From the NCBI GenBank assembly GCA_019421015.1, contig JAHZGC010000003.1, forward strand, positions 3,384 to 67,383: DNA of 64,000 nucleotides. Reading direction: 5' to 3'. Positions 26,852-35,954 of this stretch are shown piece by piece (position 1 is the first letter of the stretch; every line of letters starts with the position of its first letter). Both the position numbers and the translations under genes were made by a program. Origin of the DNA: Coriobacteriaceae bacterium (GTDB lineage: Bacteria > Actinomycetota > Coriobacteriia > Coriobacteriales > UMGS124). A model generated the notes under the pieces. It was not told where the DNA came from. It saw only the letters and a list, made by a program, of their open reading frames with translations, and did not search any database.

Positions 26852-26908
26852 AGAAAAACTCCATTCGGGCAGCAAGGCGGCAGCGCAGGTGCGAAAAAAG
26901 CTGCCGCG

Positions 26909-27817
26909 CTAAATTGTGAAGCGCAGGTGGGCGTAGCCGGTTTCATTGATATCGGCCACACGGTGGGCAGGGTCGAGCTGCAGGGGAAGACGCCCGGAAG
27001 CCCGCCGCTGCTCGAACTCGCGCGCCGCCTTCTGTTCGGTCTCGCCCGCACCCCTCTTGTACTCCGCGAGCAGCTTCTCGCACCGGGCGGTGTAAGACCA
27101 CTTGTACAGCATGAGCAGGCGGGCCAGGGCCGAGTAGTACACCTCGGCGTCGGTCGACTGCCAGTGCCCGTGACTCGTAAGGTACTTGGGATGATAGACG
27201 GGCGCCAGCGGCTGGTACACCAGGCTCCGGCCCGTCAAACGCACGCGCCACGAGAAGTCCACGTCGTCGCAGTACAGGAAGAACGTCTCGGCGTCAAACC
27301 CCTGGACCTCCCTCATGACCGCAGAGGGGACCATGATGCAGGCGGAGGTCGACCAGGGGGTGACCTTGGTCTTAGGGTCGTACTCTTTAGGATGCTCGAT
27401 AGGGGCCTGGCGCGCCTCGACCAGGCCGACCTGGACGTCGGTGCGGCCAAAGGGTTCGAGCATGCGCTCGAAGAAACGCGGGCAGTACTGCACGTCGGGG
27501 TTTTGGACCACGACGTAGTCGGACGTACAGCTCTCGAACATCCTGTTATGGCCGCGGGCGGTACCGGTGTTCTCGTTGAAATAGCGGTACTCGTAGCCAA
27601 ACCACGCACCGAAGCGTTCCTTGATATCGCGCACGGCCCCGTCGTCGAAGGTGCGCGAGGGGGACGCATCGCCATGGACGACCGTGACGTCGCCCACGGT
27701 GCCGACACCTTCGCGATTGACGCGAACGGCGTTGGCGATGGACTCGAGAGAGCGATTCAAGGATGCTTGGTCCATACCGTACAAGACGGTCTGAATCTGT
27801 ATGGAGACAGCCCGCAT
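26909..27817 (-). CDS. Family 2 glycosyltransferase (rhamnosyltransferase-like)
   Basis: Protein of 302 residues with a GT2 fold. V-V-V-Q-N-P-D-V is near residue 98, and the downstream signature F-F-L-Y-C-D-D-V-D-F-S-W-R is near 183, resembling dTDP-rhamnosyltransferases. That would fit the rhamnose genes in the same operon, but the donor is inferred. The ATG at 27817 with GGAAGGGG close upstream is preferred; an ATG at 27844 overlaps the amidase stop as TGATG but has no ribosome-binding site. Confidence 0.82.
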   Translation of the reverse strand: MRAVSIQIQTVLYGMDQASLNRSLESIANAVRVNREGVGTVGDVTVVHGDASPSRTFDDGAVRDIKERFGAWFGYEYRYFNENTGTARGHNRMFESCTSDYVVVQNPDVQYCPRFFERMLEPFGRTDVQVGLVEARQAPIEHPKEYDPKTKVTPWSTSACIMVPSAVMREVQGFDAETFFLYCDDVDFSWRVRLTGRSLVYQPLAPVYHPKYLTSHGHWQSTDAEVYYSALARLLMLYKWSYTARCEKLLAEYKRGAGETEQKAAREFEQRRASGRLPLQLDPAHRVADINETGYAHLRFTI

Positions 27818-27843
27818 GAGACCCCTTCCGAGCATCTGGTGCA

Positions 27844-30800
27844 TCAGGAAAACGAGTCTATTATTTTAGAGAGCGAGTATCCGTATGTGGCAGAGATTGC
27901 CCAACGTCCACCTAAACCCTCAACATAGGGGGCCACGCCCCGGCTGACAAACGAGAAACGCGGGTCGACGCAGGCGTTCACCAGGGAATCTTTGGAACCA
28001 TACGCCTTGAGGTGCTGCACCTGGGCACGCAGGCCCAGGGCGACGTTCTCAAAAACGGCCCCCTTCTGCCCGGCGCCCGTGGCCCCCAGCCCGCAGAAGT
28101 TGCACTGCCCAGGGAGGACGTCCGCCCCGAACTGGAGATATCCGGTCTCGAGCATCGCCTGGGCGTAGACGACGCGGGGATCGACGCCCTCGGCCACCGC
28201 CTCCCGCACCAATATCCTGCAGAAGTCATCGATGGTCGGGGCCCCCTTGTCTTTGTACGCAGCGGCCGGATAGGCCTTGCCCGTACGGCGATAGGCGTCG
28301 GCAAAAGCCTGAACCAACCCGTCGTCGCCCTTGCCCATGATGGCGTGGAGCTTGGTGGAGAACTCGACGGAGCCAAGCGGCTCCGTGGTATCCCTGACGC
28401 TGGCCCACGCCTCGACCCGGCAGGGCCCCGCGCCGAGCCCGGACAGCCCTGCGACCGCCCTCCATACGCCGTGCCCATCGTGATGGGCCTGTATCCATTG
28501 GGTACGGCCGGAAGGGTCCACGAGCGCAAAGGCCACGTTGCGGGCATCGGAAAAGCTCCCGCCCTGGGCGGAGAGCAAAAAACCGGTCCCACCGTCAGTC
28601 ATGGTCGCGGTCAGCGCCCCTTTGACCAAAGGCTGCGCGGTGATGTTCGCCCTCGACCGGGCCACCTCCGAGGTGGTGCCCCCGACCGTGGCCCACGCCC
28701 CGACCGTGCAGGCGCCGGCCCCGTGGTCGGCCCGGGGCACCGAGGCCGACCAGGCCCCGCCCGCGTCGCGGCTCGCCTGGTACCAGCGCGTGGACCCCGA
28801 GGGCCCCACGACGCAGAAGGCGACGTTGGTGGCCCGGGGCACCGGGCCGCCGGAGACCTCGACCTTCAGCGCCGCCGCGCCCTCGTCGAAGGAGGCGGTC
28901 ACCTTGGCCGCGGGGACCGAGACGTCGGCGCGGGCGAGGCTGAACAAGCGCGCCGCCCAGGAGCCGTCGCTGAGGGCGGCGCGCACCGAGTAGGAGCCCG
29001 AGCGGCCGCCGAGGTCGGCCAGGGGGACCCGGACGCCCCAGGTGCCGTCGCCGCGGTCGGACAGGGCGTACCAGCGCGAGGATGCCTCCCCGTCGGCGTC
29101 GTACCAGACGCCCACGGAGACGCCGCGCACCCCCGTGGCGCAGCGCACGCCGGTGGCGACGACCTCGACGGTGCCGTCGGAGGGGTCGTAGGGGCCCACG
29201 GAGACCGCGCCCGAGGGGCTGCCGACAGCAGGCACGTTCGCCCTCGACCGGGCCACCTCCGAGGTGGTGCCCCCGACCGTGGCCCACGCCCCGACCGTGC
29301 AGGCGCCGGCCCCGTGGTCGGCCCGGGGCACCGAGGCCGACCAGGCCCCGCCCGCGTCGCGGCTCGCCTGGTACCAGCGCGTGGACCCCGAGGGCCCCAC
29401 GACGCAGAAGGCGACGTTGGTGGCCCGGGGCACCGGGCCGCCGGAGACCTCGACCTTCAGCGCCGCCGCGCCCTCGTCGAAGGAGGCGGTCACCTTGGCC
29501 GCGGGGACCGAGACGTCGGCGCGGGCGAGGCTGAACAAGCGCGCCGCCCAGGAGCCGTCGCTGAGGGCGGCGCGCACCGAGTAGGAGCCCGAGCGGCCGC
29601 CGAGGTCGGCCAGGGGGACCCGGACGCCCCAGGTGCCGTCGCCGCGGTCGGACAGGGCGTACCAGCGCGAGGATGCCTCCCCGTCGGCGTCGTACCAGAC
29701 GCCCACGGAGACGCCGCGCACCCCCGTGGCGCAGCGCACGCCGGTGGCGACGACCTCGACGGTGCCGTCGGAGGGGTCGTAGGGGCCCACGGAGACCGCG
29801 CCCGCAAGCTGCTCCCATGCCACCTGGACGTTGGAGCTGCTGAACACATGGCTGTTCCACGCGGAGTCGTTAAGGGCGCCCACCACCGCATAGGTGCCCA
29901 TGGCGCCGCCGAAATCGTCGATGCTCACCGTGGCGCGCCAGGTGCCGTCGGCTTGAAGGACCAGGGGATACCAGCGAACCTGGGAGTCGTCGTCGACGCA
30001 GCGAACGCCCACCGAGACGCCGTTGACGCCCTGGGAGCAGGAGACGTTGCGAGCGACGAGCTCAAAGGTACGGCCCGTTCCCCCGACGCTTCCCAAAGTC
30101 ACGTTGCCCGTGAGGGCCGCCCGGGCCTCCCCCTCCCCGTCTTTACGAAGATTGAAATAGTTGGCGATGCCCTGGGCGTCTGCAACGCCCAGGGAGCGCA
30201 GGCCCTCTTCGGTCGACAGGTAGCCGTAGTCGCTCCCCGAGGTGATGAACGCGTGCTCCACGATAATCCCCGGCACGCCGTGCGCCTTGCTGTTGCGAAT
30301 CACGCTGTAATAGTCGCGGACGCCGTCGGAGAGCGTCCCGTTGTCTTTGACCCCGCGATCGTAGAGCCCCAGGCTCGTCAGCTGGTCAAGGATCTCCTGG
30401 GAGAGCTCCTGGCCCGCGGAGCCGACCGTCGCGTTGGTGTGGCTGTTCGGGTACCAAATCTCTGCACCGGAGGCGTCTCCACCGTCATAGCTATTCAGAT
30501 GGATGCTCACATAGGCGTGGGCTCCCGCAGCGACGGCACCCTCAACGCGCAGGCGCAGCTCCTCGGCCTCGTCGGCGGCGTTGGGATAAGGGCAGGCGCC
30601 GCTGTCGCGTACCATATAGACTTCGACACCGGGGTAGGTCTCGAGCTCCTCCTTTGCATAGCGGGCGATCTCGAGCGTAAGCACGGCCTCCTGCAGGCCT
30701 CTGCCGTCGGCACCGGGGTGCAGCGACTCGTCGTGACCCGCATCCAAGGCGATGACGATGGGGCCGCCCGCAGACGACCGGGCTCTTTGCGACCCCTGCA

Positions 30801-31656
30801 CGCCGGCCCCCTCGGCCATGGCCTCGAGGCTTTCGCCGACAAGCTCCTCACCGCGGGCGGAGTACACCGTGGTCTGCACCTCGGGCGCGCTGTCGCTATA
30901 GGTCACCGCACCGGAAACCTCAAATCCGTACGCGCCCGCAAAGCCGTCGCTCAGGTCGACCGTGAAAGAGTCCCCGTTCTCAAGGACGACATCGAGGGCG
31001 GTGAAGGCCACGAACCCCCAGCCCAGGCCAGCGGCGTCCATGGAAAAGCGCATGGCACCCCCCTCGATCACATCGGCCTGGCAGACGTCCTCGAAGCCCT
31101 CGCCCCCAAAATGGAGGGACGCCTCGGCCACGGCGGCGTCGCCGTTGAGCACAAAGGCGGCCCGAGCGATATCGGTGGGGGCATAGGAGGCCTGCCCAAC
31201 ATAGATAAAGGCAAGGGCCGACTCGTCGACCACCGCATGGCCGTCTGCAGAGGCGGCCGCCTCTTCCTCTCCCTGCCGGTCCTCGGCATCGGCGGCCTGG
31301 CCCGCTTCGCCAACGTCGTCGCCGGCGGCGGGTTCCTCGACCACCGGAGAGACGTCCTCCCCGACTACGCCCCCCTCGTCAGACGGTTCGGCCGCGACCT
31401 CCCCACCGGGCTGCCCATAGCCTCCGCCCTCTTCGCCGTGCACGCCGTCGTCCGGGACAGCCTGCTCAACGATGACGGGGGCCTCGGAGGGCTCAGATTC
31501 GTCCTCAGGGCCCTGCAGAATGCCCTGGAGCACGGTAGGGCCAGCAGGTTCTTCTGCCATCACCACGACGGGCGTCACCGGCCAGACGTTCACCGCCAGC
31601 GATAGGGCGAGGGCGGACGACAAGGCACGCGTGCCCGTACCGAAGCTCTGTTTCAT
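27844..31656 (-). CDS. Secreted amidase/glucosaminidase with six GBS_Bsp-like repeats
   Basis: Very large exported peptidoglycan hydrolase of 1270 residues. A signal peptide (about 1-34, ending V-V-V-M-A-E) is followed by an acidic low-complexity region to about 160 and an unrecognised beta domain. An Amidase_3 domain (N-acetylmuramoyl-L-alanine amidase) spans about 300-498, with zinc-site residues in D-A-G-H (His308), S-I-H-L-N-S and V-E-H-A-F. Six GBS_Bsp-like repeats span about 515-1098, and a C-terminal glucosaminidase-type domain about 1110-1270 (Y-A-Q-A-M-L-E-T-G-Y, N-F-C-G-L-G). The protein would cut both the glycan strand and the stem-peptide bond. Repeats 2-3 and 4-5 lie in near-identical DNA. 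First gene of an operon with glycosyltransferases and rfbBC. Confidence 0.92.
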   Translation of the reverse strand: MKQSFGTGTRALSSALALSLAVNVWPVTPVVVMAEEPAGPTVLQGILQGPEDESEPSEAPVIVEQAVPDDGVHGEEGGGYGQPGGEVAAEPSDEGGVVGEDVSPVVEEPAAGDDVGEAGQAADAEDRQGEEEAAASADGHAVVDESALAFIYVGQASYAPTDIARAAFVLNGDAAVAEASLHFGGEGFEDVCQADVIEGGAMRFSMDAAGLGWGFVAFTALDVVLENGDSFTVDLSDGFAGAYGFEVSGAVTYSDSAPEVQTTVYSARGEELVGESLEAMAEGAGVQGSQRARSSAGGPIVIALDAGHDESLHPGADGRGLQEAVLTLEIARYAKEELETYPGVEVYMVRDSGACPYPNAADEAEELRLRVEGAVAAGAHAYVSIHLNSYDGGDASGAEIWYPNSHTNATVGSAGQELSQEILDQLTSLGLYDRGVKDNGTLSDGVRDYYSVIRNSKAHGVPGIIVEHAFITSGSDYGYLSTEEGLRSLGVADAQGIANYFNLRKDGEGEARAALTGNVTLGSVGGTGRTFELVARNVSCSQGVNGVSVGVRCVDDDSQVRWYPLVLQADGTWRATVSIDDFGGAMGTYAVVGALNDSAWNSHVFSSSNVQVAWEQLAGAVSVGPYDPSDGTVEVVATGVRCATGVRGVSVGVWYDADGEASSRWYALSDRGDGTWGVRVPLADLGGRSGSYSVRAALSDGSWAARLFSLARADVSVPAAKVTASFDEGAAALKVEVSGGPVPRATNVAFCVVGPSGSTRWYQASRDAGGAWSASVPRADHGAGACTVGAWATVGGTTSEVARSRANVPAVGSPSGAVSVGPYDPSDGTVEVVATGVRCATGVRGVSVGVWYDADGEASSRWYALSDRGDGTWGVRVPLADLGGRSGSYSVRAALSDGSWAARLFSLARADVSVPAAKVTASFDEGAAALKVEVSGGPVPRATNVAFCVVGPSGSTRWYQASRDAGGAWSASVPRADHGAGACTVGAWATVGGTTSEVARSRANITAQPLVKGALTATMTDGGTGFLLSAQGGSFSDARNVAFALVDPSGRTQWIQAHHDGHGVWRAVAGLSGLGAGPCRVEAWASVRDTTEPLGSVEFSTKLHAIMGKGDDGLVQAFADAYRRTGKAYPAAAYKDKGAPTIDDFCRILVREAVAEGVDPRVVYAQAMLETGYLQFGADVLPGQCNFCGLGATGAGQKGAVFENVALGLRAQVQHLKAYGSKDSLVNACVDPRFSFVSRGVAPYVEGLGGRWAISATYGYSLSKIIDSFS
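28645..29213 (-). repeat. 569-bp direct repeat, copy 1 (inside the amidase gene)
   Basis: This stretch recurs at 29236-29804 with a period of 591 bp (197 codons). The segments I compared base by base are identical and the translations are identical throughout. Each copy encodes two GBS_Bsp-like repeats (a V-R-C-A-T-G-V type and a P-R-A-T-N-V-A-F type). Confidence 0.9.
29236..29804 (-). repeat. 569-bp direct repeat, copy 2 (inside the amidase gene)
   Basis: Second copy of the 569-bp unit, separated from copy 1 by a 22-bp linker encoding a short Ala/Gly/Ser/Pro stretch. Near-complete identity, third codon positions included, indicates a recent tandem duplication or ongoing gene conversion. Confidence 0.9.
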
Positions 31657-31756
31657 GGCATATCTCCTAAAGTGGGCCGAACCGGCACCGGAACGTAAAG
31701 TCTGTGGCTATGGACTCAATCGAAATGAACACATCGGGGCCTTCTCGGGTCTCGAT

Positions 31757-31773
31757 GGTATCATAGGTATTCT
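31757..31773. promoter_or_regulatory. Shared promoter-like motif, copy 2 (divergent region)
   Basis: GGTATCATAGGTATTCT lies between the divergent amidase and rfbD genes, 83 bases before the rfbD start. It shares GGTATCATAGG and TATT with the motif at 19300 and again supplies an extended -10 (TGGTATCAT) rightward and TATGAT leftward. Confidence 0.5.
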
Positions 31774-31839
31774 ACATTGGCCGAACATCGACGCGCAGCC
31801 TGCAGCGTTTTGGCAGAAAACCTAGGAAGGTTCCCGACA

Positions 31840-32748
31840 ATGCATGTATTGATAACGGGGGGACGCGGTCAGCTTGGCTCGGAGCTCATGAGAGCACTCT
31901 CGTCCATGAACACTGACTTGGGGGCGGTGCCTTCCGCCTATGGGAACGCTCACGTCGACGCCCCCGGCCGAAGAGAGCTCGACATCGCCGATGCCTCCTC
32001 GGTAGACCGGTGGTTTGCCTTTCACCATCCCTACGACCTCATCGTCAACTGCGCTTCTCAAACCAATGTCGACCTCTGCGAGCGCGACGAGGCCCACGCC
32101 CTTCTCATCAACGGCACGGGCGTCCTGAACATCGCCCGCCACGCGGAACATCAAGGCGCCAAGCTCGTCCACCTGTCCACCGACTACGTCTTTTCGGGCC
32201 AGACGGACCGCGACTACACCGAAAACGACGAGCCCGACCCCCTCTCCGCCTATGGACGCACAAAGCTGGCGGGGGAGCGCAACGCCCTTGATGCCTGCAG
32301 CCGGACGTTCGTGGTGCGTACCTCGTGGCTGTACGGACATACGGGGAGGAACTTCGTCGCCACCATGCTTCGCCTTGGGGCCTCCCAGCCCGACGTGTCC
32401 GTCGTGGACGACCAGTTCGGCAACCCAACCTACGCAGTGGACCTCGTCTATCAGCTCCTTAAATTGAGCATGTCAGAATTCTATGGAATCTATCATTGCA
32501 GCGGACGCGAAACGTGCTCTTGGTACGACTTCGCCCGTGCTATTATGATGCGCATGCATCCGCAGTGCAGCGTGCGCAGATGCTCCTCGACTACCTACGC
32601 CGCGTCCCATCCGGACGCCGCCCCTCGTCCTGCCCGCTCATCACTTTGCAACGACCGTATCGTCTCGACGGTCGGGTCCTCGACCCGCCCGTGGCCCATT
32701 GCCCTTACGGCGTACCTGGACGATCTCCCCGTAGACGTCAGGGCCTGA
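31840..32748 (+). CDS. rfbD: dTDP-4-dehydrorhamnose reductase
   Basis: Last step of dTDP-L-rhamnose synthesis; 302-residue SDR-fold reductase. The N-terminal H-V-L-I-T-G-G-R-G-Q-L-G binds NAD(P)H. S-T-D-Y-V-F-S-G is near residue 110 and Y-G-R-T-K-L-A-G-E near 138 carries the Tyr/Lys pair. The C-terminal P-R-P-A-R-S-S-L segment matches the family's sugar-binding end. The ATG at 31840 follows AGGAAGG by 8 bases and gives the expected N-terminus; an in-frame extension to 31777 is unsupported. It leads a plus-strand unit with the two large wall-enzyme genes. Confidence 0.93.
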   Translation: MHVLITGGRGQLGSELMRALSSMNTDLGAVPSAYGNAHVDAPGRRELDIADASSVDRWFAFHHPYDLIVNCASQTNVDLCERDEAHALLINGTGVLNIARHAEHQGAKLVHLSTDYVFSGQTDRDYTENDEPDPLSAYGRTKLAGERNALDACSRTFVVRTSWLYGHTGRNFVATMLRLGASQPDVSVVDDQFGNPTYAVDLVYQLLKLSMSEFYGIYHCSGRETCSWYDFARAIMMRMHPQCSVRRCSSTTYAASHPDAAPRPARSSLCNDRIVSTVGSSTRPWPIALTAYLDDLPVDVRA

Positions 32749-32791
32749 GGAAACGGCCGCTCCAGGTAGAGATCCCCGAAAGGAGGAGGGC

Positions 32792-35700
32792 ATGCTCCCA
32801 TCCTTCTCCCACCGCGCCACCGCCGGCCATGTTGCTTCGATCGTCGGCACCTTTACGATCGGATGTGCGCTCATCGCTTCGCCTACGCTTGCCGATGCAG
32901 ATGCCCCCCTTTACGAAAAGGTGCCCGAGACTCCGGCCGCAACGGAGCAGCCCGAGGCAGAGGCAGCCCAGGTGCCGGCGGACAAGGGCCAGGCGCCCGA
33001 TCCCACCGTCGAGCCCGGCCTCCCTCCCGACCTTCAGGAAGAGGGTCCGGAAACCGACGGGGCATCCGACCAACCGCAGGAGCATCCCGCAGAAAACGAA
33101 GACGGACCCCAGGAGGTGCCGGCTCCCAACCCGACGGACGATCAAGAAACGGCGGGCAGCGACCCGCAGGAGCCCCCGACGAACGGCGACGCCCCGGCAG
33201 ACGGGACGGACGACGGAAATCCGCAGGAACACCCTGACGACCTGCCCGACGGAGACGTCCCGGCTAACGACGACCGACAGGAGACGCCCTCGGACCCATC
33301 GGACCCATCGGACCCATCGGACCCAACCGAAGACGATGGTCACGCCCCCGCAGCTCCCGAGGCGTCGGACGCCGCCGAGGCAAAGCCCTCCCACGTCATC
33401 AACGTGGCGCCCACCCCAGCCCCGCTTCCCATAGAGGCCGAAAAGCCCGCGGGACCGGCGGTCGACGCCGCCCCCGCGGAAAAGTCGACCGCCGCCCCGC
33501 AGAGCTCACCCGTGGTCACCATCAAGCTGAACGACCAAACCGGCATGGCGACCATGGTCGCCCAGGGCGGCGCATTTGACCGGGCGTGGGGCGTCTCGTT
33601 CATGGTCACCGGCCCCAACGGGACCCGTTGGATCGGCGCCAAGCACCAGGCCGACGGCTCTTGGACCGCCTCCCTTTCCGCCACCGAGCTCGGGACCGGC
33701 TCAACGACCGTCCAAGGCTGGGCCAACGTAGGCTCCGAACCCGCGGCATCCCATGGCTCCGCCTCGATACGCATCTCAGGCCCCTCCGCCTCCCTGGGCC
33801 TTTCCTACGACCCCGCGTCGCGCAAGCTCGTCCTGAGCGCCCGCGACGTCTCCTGCCCCTCGGGCGTGACCTTTGTGTCGGCCGGTGTCCAATCCCCCGG
33901 CGGGGTGACCCGCTGGTACCGCCTGACATCCCAGGGAGACGGCACGTGGTCGGCGGAGATCGACCCTTCCGCGTTTCGTTGGGAGGCGGGGAGCTACCGG
34001 ATAATCGGCTCGATCTGCGACCGCTCCTGGGCCGGCATCCCTACAGGGACCAGTTCCTCCTCGGTCTCCTACGGCCAGGAATCGCTGACCACCACACCGT
34101 CCGCGGAAGGAGACACCGTCACGATCAAGGCCTCCGGCGGTCGTTTCGAGGCGGCCTGGGGCGTGTCTTTCGCCGTAACCAAGGGCGATGCGACCACATG
34201 GCTGGCCGCCCAGCGCCAGGCGGACGGGTCCTGGAAGGCCACGGTCTCCTCCGCACACCTCGGCTCCGGTTCGCTCACCGCCAGCGCCTGGGCCAATATC
34301 GATGTGTCGGGGCCCGTGCAGCTCGCCACAGCCAGCGCGAACGTCCCCGCGGCCAAGGCCACGCTCTCCCTGACCTTTGACGAAGGCTCCCAGCGTCTCA
34401 AGGTTCGCGCCACCGACGTCGTCTGCCCCTCGGGGGTCGCCTTCATCTCCGTGGGCGTCACCGCCCCCAGCGGAACAACGTCCTGGCACCGGCTGGACCG
34501 TCAGTCCGACGGCTCATGGTCCGTCCTTGTCGACCCCGCCGCATTCTCATGGCAGACCGGCACCTACAGTCTGGTCGGCTCCATATGCGATGCCAAATGG
34601 AACGGCATTCAGGCGGGCACCAAGACCGTCACCCTCTCCTACGGCAAGGAGTCTCTCACTGCAAACGCCTCGGAGAACAGGACGAAGCTGTCGGCCACGG
34701 CGCAGGGCGGCCGTTACCGCAACGCATGGAACGTCTCCTTTGAGATCGCCGGCCCCTCGGCCACCACCTGGGTGGCCGGAACCCGCCAAAGCGACGGCAG
34801 CTGGGTCGTCAACGCCCCCGCGTCGACCTGGGGCGGCGGCAAGCTCACCGTGACCGCCTATGCGAACATCGGCTCGAGCACGGTTCGCCTGGGCTCCGCC
34901 CAGGTGCTCGCCCACTCCCTTTCGCCAGAGCTCGCCTGCTCCATGCAGCCGTCCAAAGACAGCGTGTTGGCCACCGCGTCGGGCGGCACCTTCGACACCG
35001 CGTCCAACGTCGCCTTCGCCGTCTACAACATCTACGAAGGGGAGTCGTCGACAGCCTGGTTCCAAGCCGTCAAGCAGTCCGACGGCAGCTGGACCTGCAC
35101 AATCCCCGCCGCGGTAAACGGCGTCGGGACCTGCGCGGTCTCCGCTTGGGCCACAAGCGACTCCTCCACCTCCCTCGTCAAGAGCAAGCGCTACACCTAC
35201 AGCGTGGCACCCTCCATCGTCGGCCAGGTCGAGCTCGGCGGCGGCGACTACAGCCTCTCCTACGGCATGGCAGGCCTCAAGGTCCAAAGGGTTCAACAGG
35301 CCCTGGGCATCGGGGACTTCAACTACCCGCGTTATCTGGACGAGACCGAGGCGGCGGTCAAGCGCTTCCAATCGCGCGTGGGGCTTTCTGCCACAGGCAT
35401 CGTGAACCGCGCCACATGGCTCAGCCTCGGCCTCGACGAGAACGAATGGTACACGCTGGGCGCCTACGCCAGCCCTGTGCGCGTCTCGTCAAACGCCTCG
35501 GCCTCCGAACGTGTCGAAGCCATGATCGGACGTGCCCGCGACTATCTGGGCGACCCGTACGTATGGGACGCTTCGGGAGCGCCGGGCCAGGGCGTGGACT
35601 GCGCGGGCCTTGTCATGCAGTCGCTCTATGCCGCCGGCCTTTCGACCGGAATCATCAACCCCGTTACCCACTCGACCACGGCCTGGGGCGACCACGACGC

Positions 35701-35908
35701 CCTGAACTACTACAACTACGGAGGCTTTACCAAAACCTCCCTGGCGGACCGCGTGCGCGGCAACCTGATCTTCTACCGCTATGGGTCGAGCGTCGACCAT
35801 ATCGCCATCTACCTTGGCAACGACGAGATCATCGAGGCCTATCCCGGCCGCGTTCAAATTTCATCCCTGTGGAAGGCCACCATCGCGGGCGTGGCCCGCG
35901 TTTTCTAG
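32792..35908 (+). CDS. Secreted NlpC/P60 peptidase with GBS_Bsp-like repeats
   Basis: Exported protein of 1038 residues. A signal peptide (about 1-35) precedes an acidic Pro/Glu/Asp-rich linker to about 230, then six GBS_Bsp-like repeats (about 240-800). A peptidoglycan-binding-1-like domain follows (about 827-883; L-K-V-Q-R-V-Q-Q-A-L, V-K-R-F-Q), and the C-terminal NlpC/P60 domain spans about 907-1038. The catalytic pair is Cys937 in G-V-D-C-A-G-L and His1003 in V-D-H-I-A-I-Y. Such enzymes cleave peptide bonds within peptidoglycan stems. Two repeat subtypes, A-W-G/N-V-S-F and C-P-S-G-V, largely alternate. A strong AAGGAGG precedes the ATG, 43 bases after rfbD. Confidence 0.93.
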   Translation: MLPSFSHRATAGHVASIVGTFTIGCALIASPTLADADAPLYEKVPETPAATEQPEAEAAQVPADKGQAPDPTVEPGLPPDLQEEGPETDGASDQPQEHPAENEDGPQEVPAPNPTDDQETAGSDPQEPPTNGDAPADGTDDGNPQEHPDDLPDGDVPANDDRQETPSDPSDPSDPSDPTEDDGHAPAAPEASDAAEAKPSHVINVAPTPAPLPIEAEKPAGPAVDAAPAEKSTAAPQSSPVVTIKLNDQTGMATMVAQGGAFDRAWGVSFMVTGPNGTRWIGAKHQADGSWTASLSATELGTGSTTVQGWANVGSEPAASHGSASIRISGPSASLGLSYDPASRKLVLSARDVSCPSGVTFVSAGVQSPGGVTRWYRLTSQGDGTWSAEIDPSAFRWEAGSYRIIGSICDRSWAGIPTGTSSSSVSYGQESLTTTPSAEGDTVTIKASGGRFEAAWGVSFAVTKGDATTWLAAQRQADGSWKATVSSAHLGSGSLTASAWANIDVSGPVQLATASANVPAAKATLSLTFDEGSQRLKVRATDVVCPSGVAFISVGVTAPSGTTSWHRLDRQSDGSWSVLVDPAAFSWQTGTYSLVGSICDAKWNGIQAGTKTVTLSYGKESLTANASENRTKLSATAQGGRYRNAWNVSFEIAGPSATTWVAGTRQSDGSWVVNAPASTWGGGKLTVTAYANIGSSTVRLGSAQVLAHSLSPELACSMQPSKDSVLATASGGTFDTASNVAFAVYNIYEGESSTAWFQAVKQSDGSWTCTIPAAVNGVGTCAVSAWATSDSSTSLVKSKRYTYSVAPSIVGQVELGGGDYSLSYGMAGLKVQRVQQALGIGDFNYPRYLDETEAAVKRFQSRVGLSATGIVNRATWLSLGLDENEWYTLGAYASPVRVSSNASASERVEAMIGRARDYLGDPYVWDASGAPGQGVDCAGLVMQSLYAAGLSTGIINPVTHSTTAWGDHDALNYYNYGGFTKTSLADRVRGNLIFYRYGSSVDHIAIYLGNDEIIEAYPGRVQISSLWKATIAGVARVF
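33290..33325 (+). repeat. Four 9-bp tandem repeats in the acidic linker
   Basis: TCGGACCCA occurs four times in perfect tandem and encodes Ser-Asp-Pro units in the linker of the NlpC/P60 protein. Such tracts can change copy number by slippage without a frameshift, changing only linker length. Confidence 0.85.
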
Positions 35909-35954
35909 TAACAGGCGCCCCCTGGCGCATTCTGATCCGACGGAGGTTCCTCCC

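Noticed and set aside
28645..29804. The tandem 569-bp units as a mobile element or CRISPR-like array
   Set aside because: They are in frame, encode ordinary GBS_Bsp-like domains and have no terminal inverted repeats or spacers.
28012..31605. Plus-strand open frame of 1197 codons opposite the amidase gene
   Set aside because: It mirrors the repeat structure of the amidase only because it is its complement, and has no signal peptide or domain signature.
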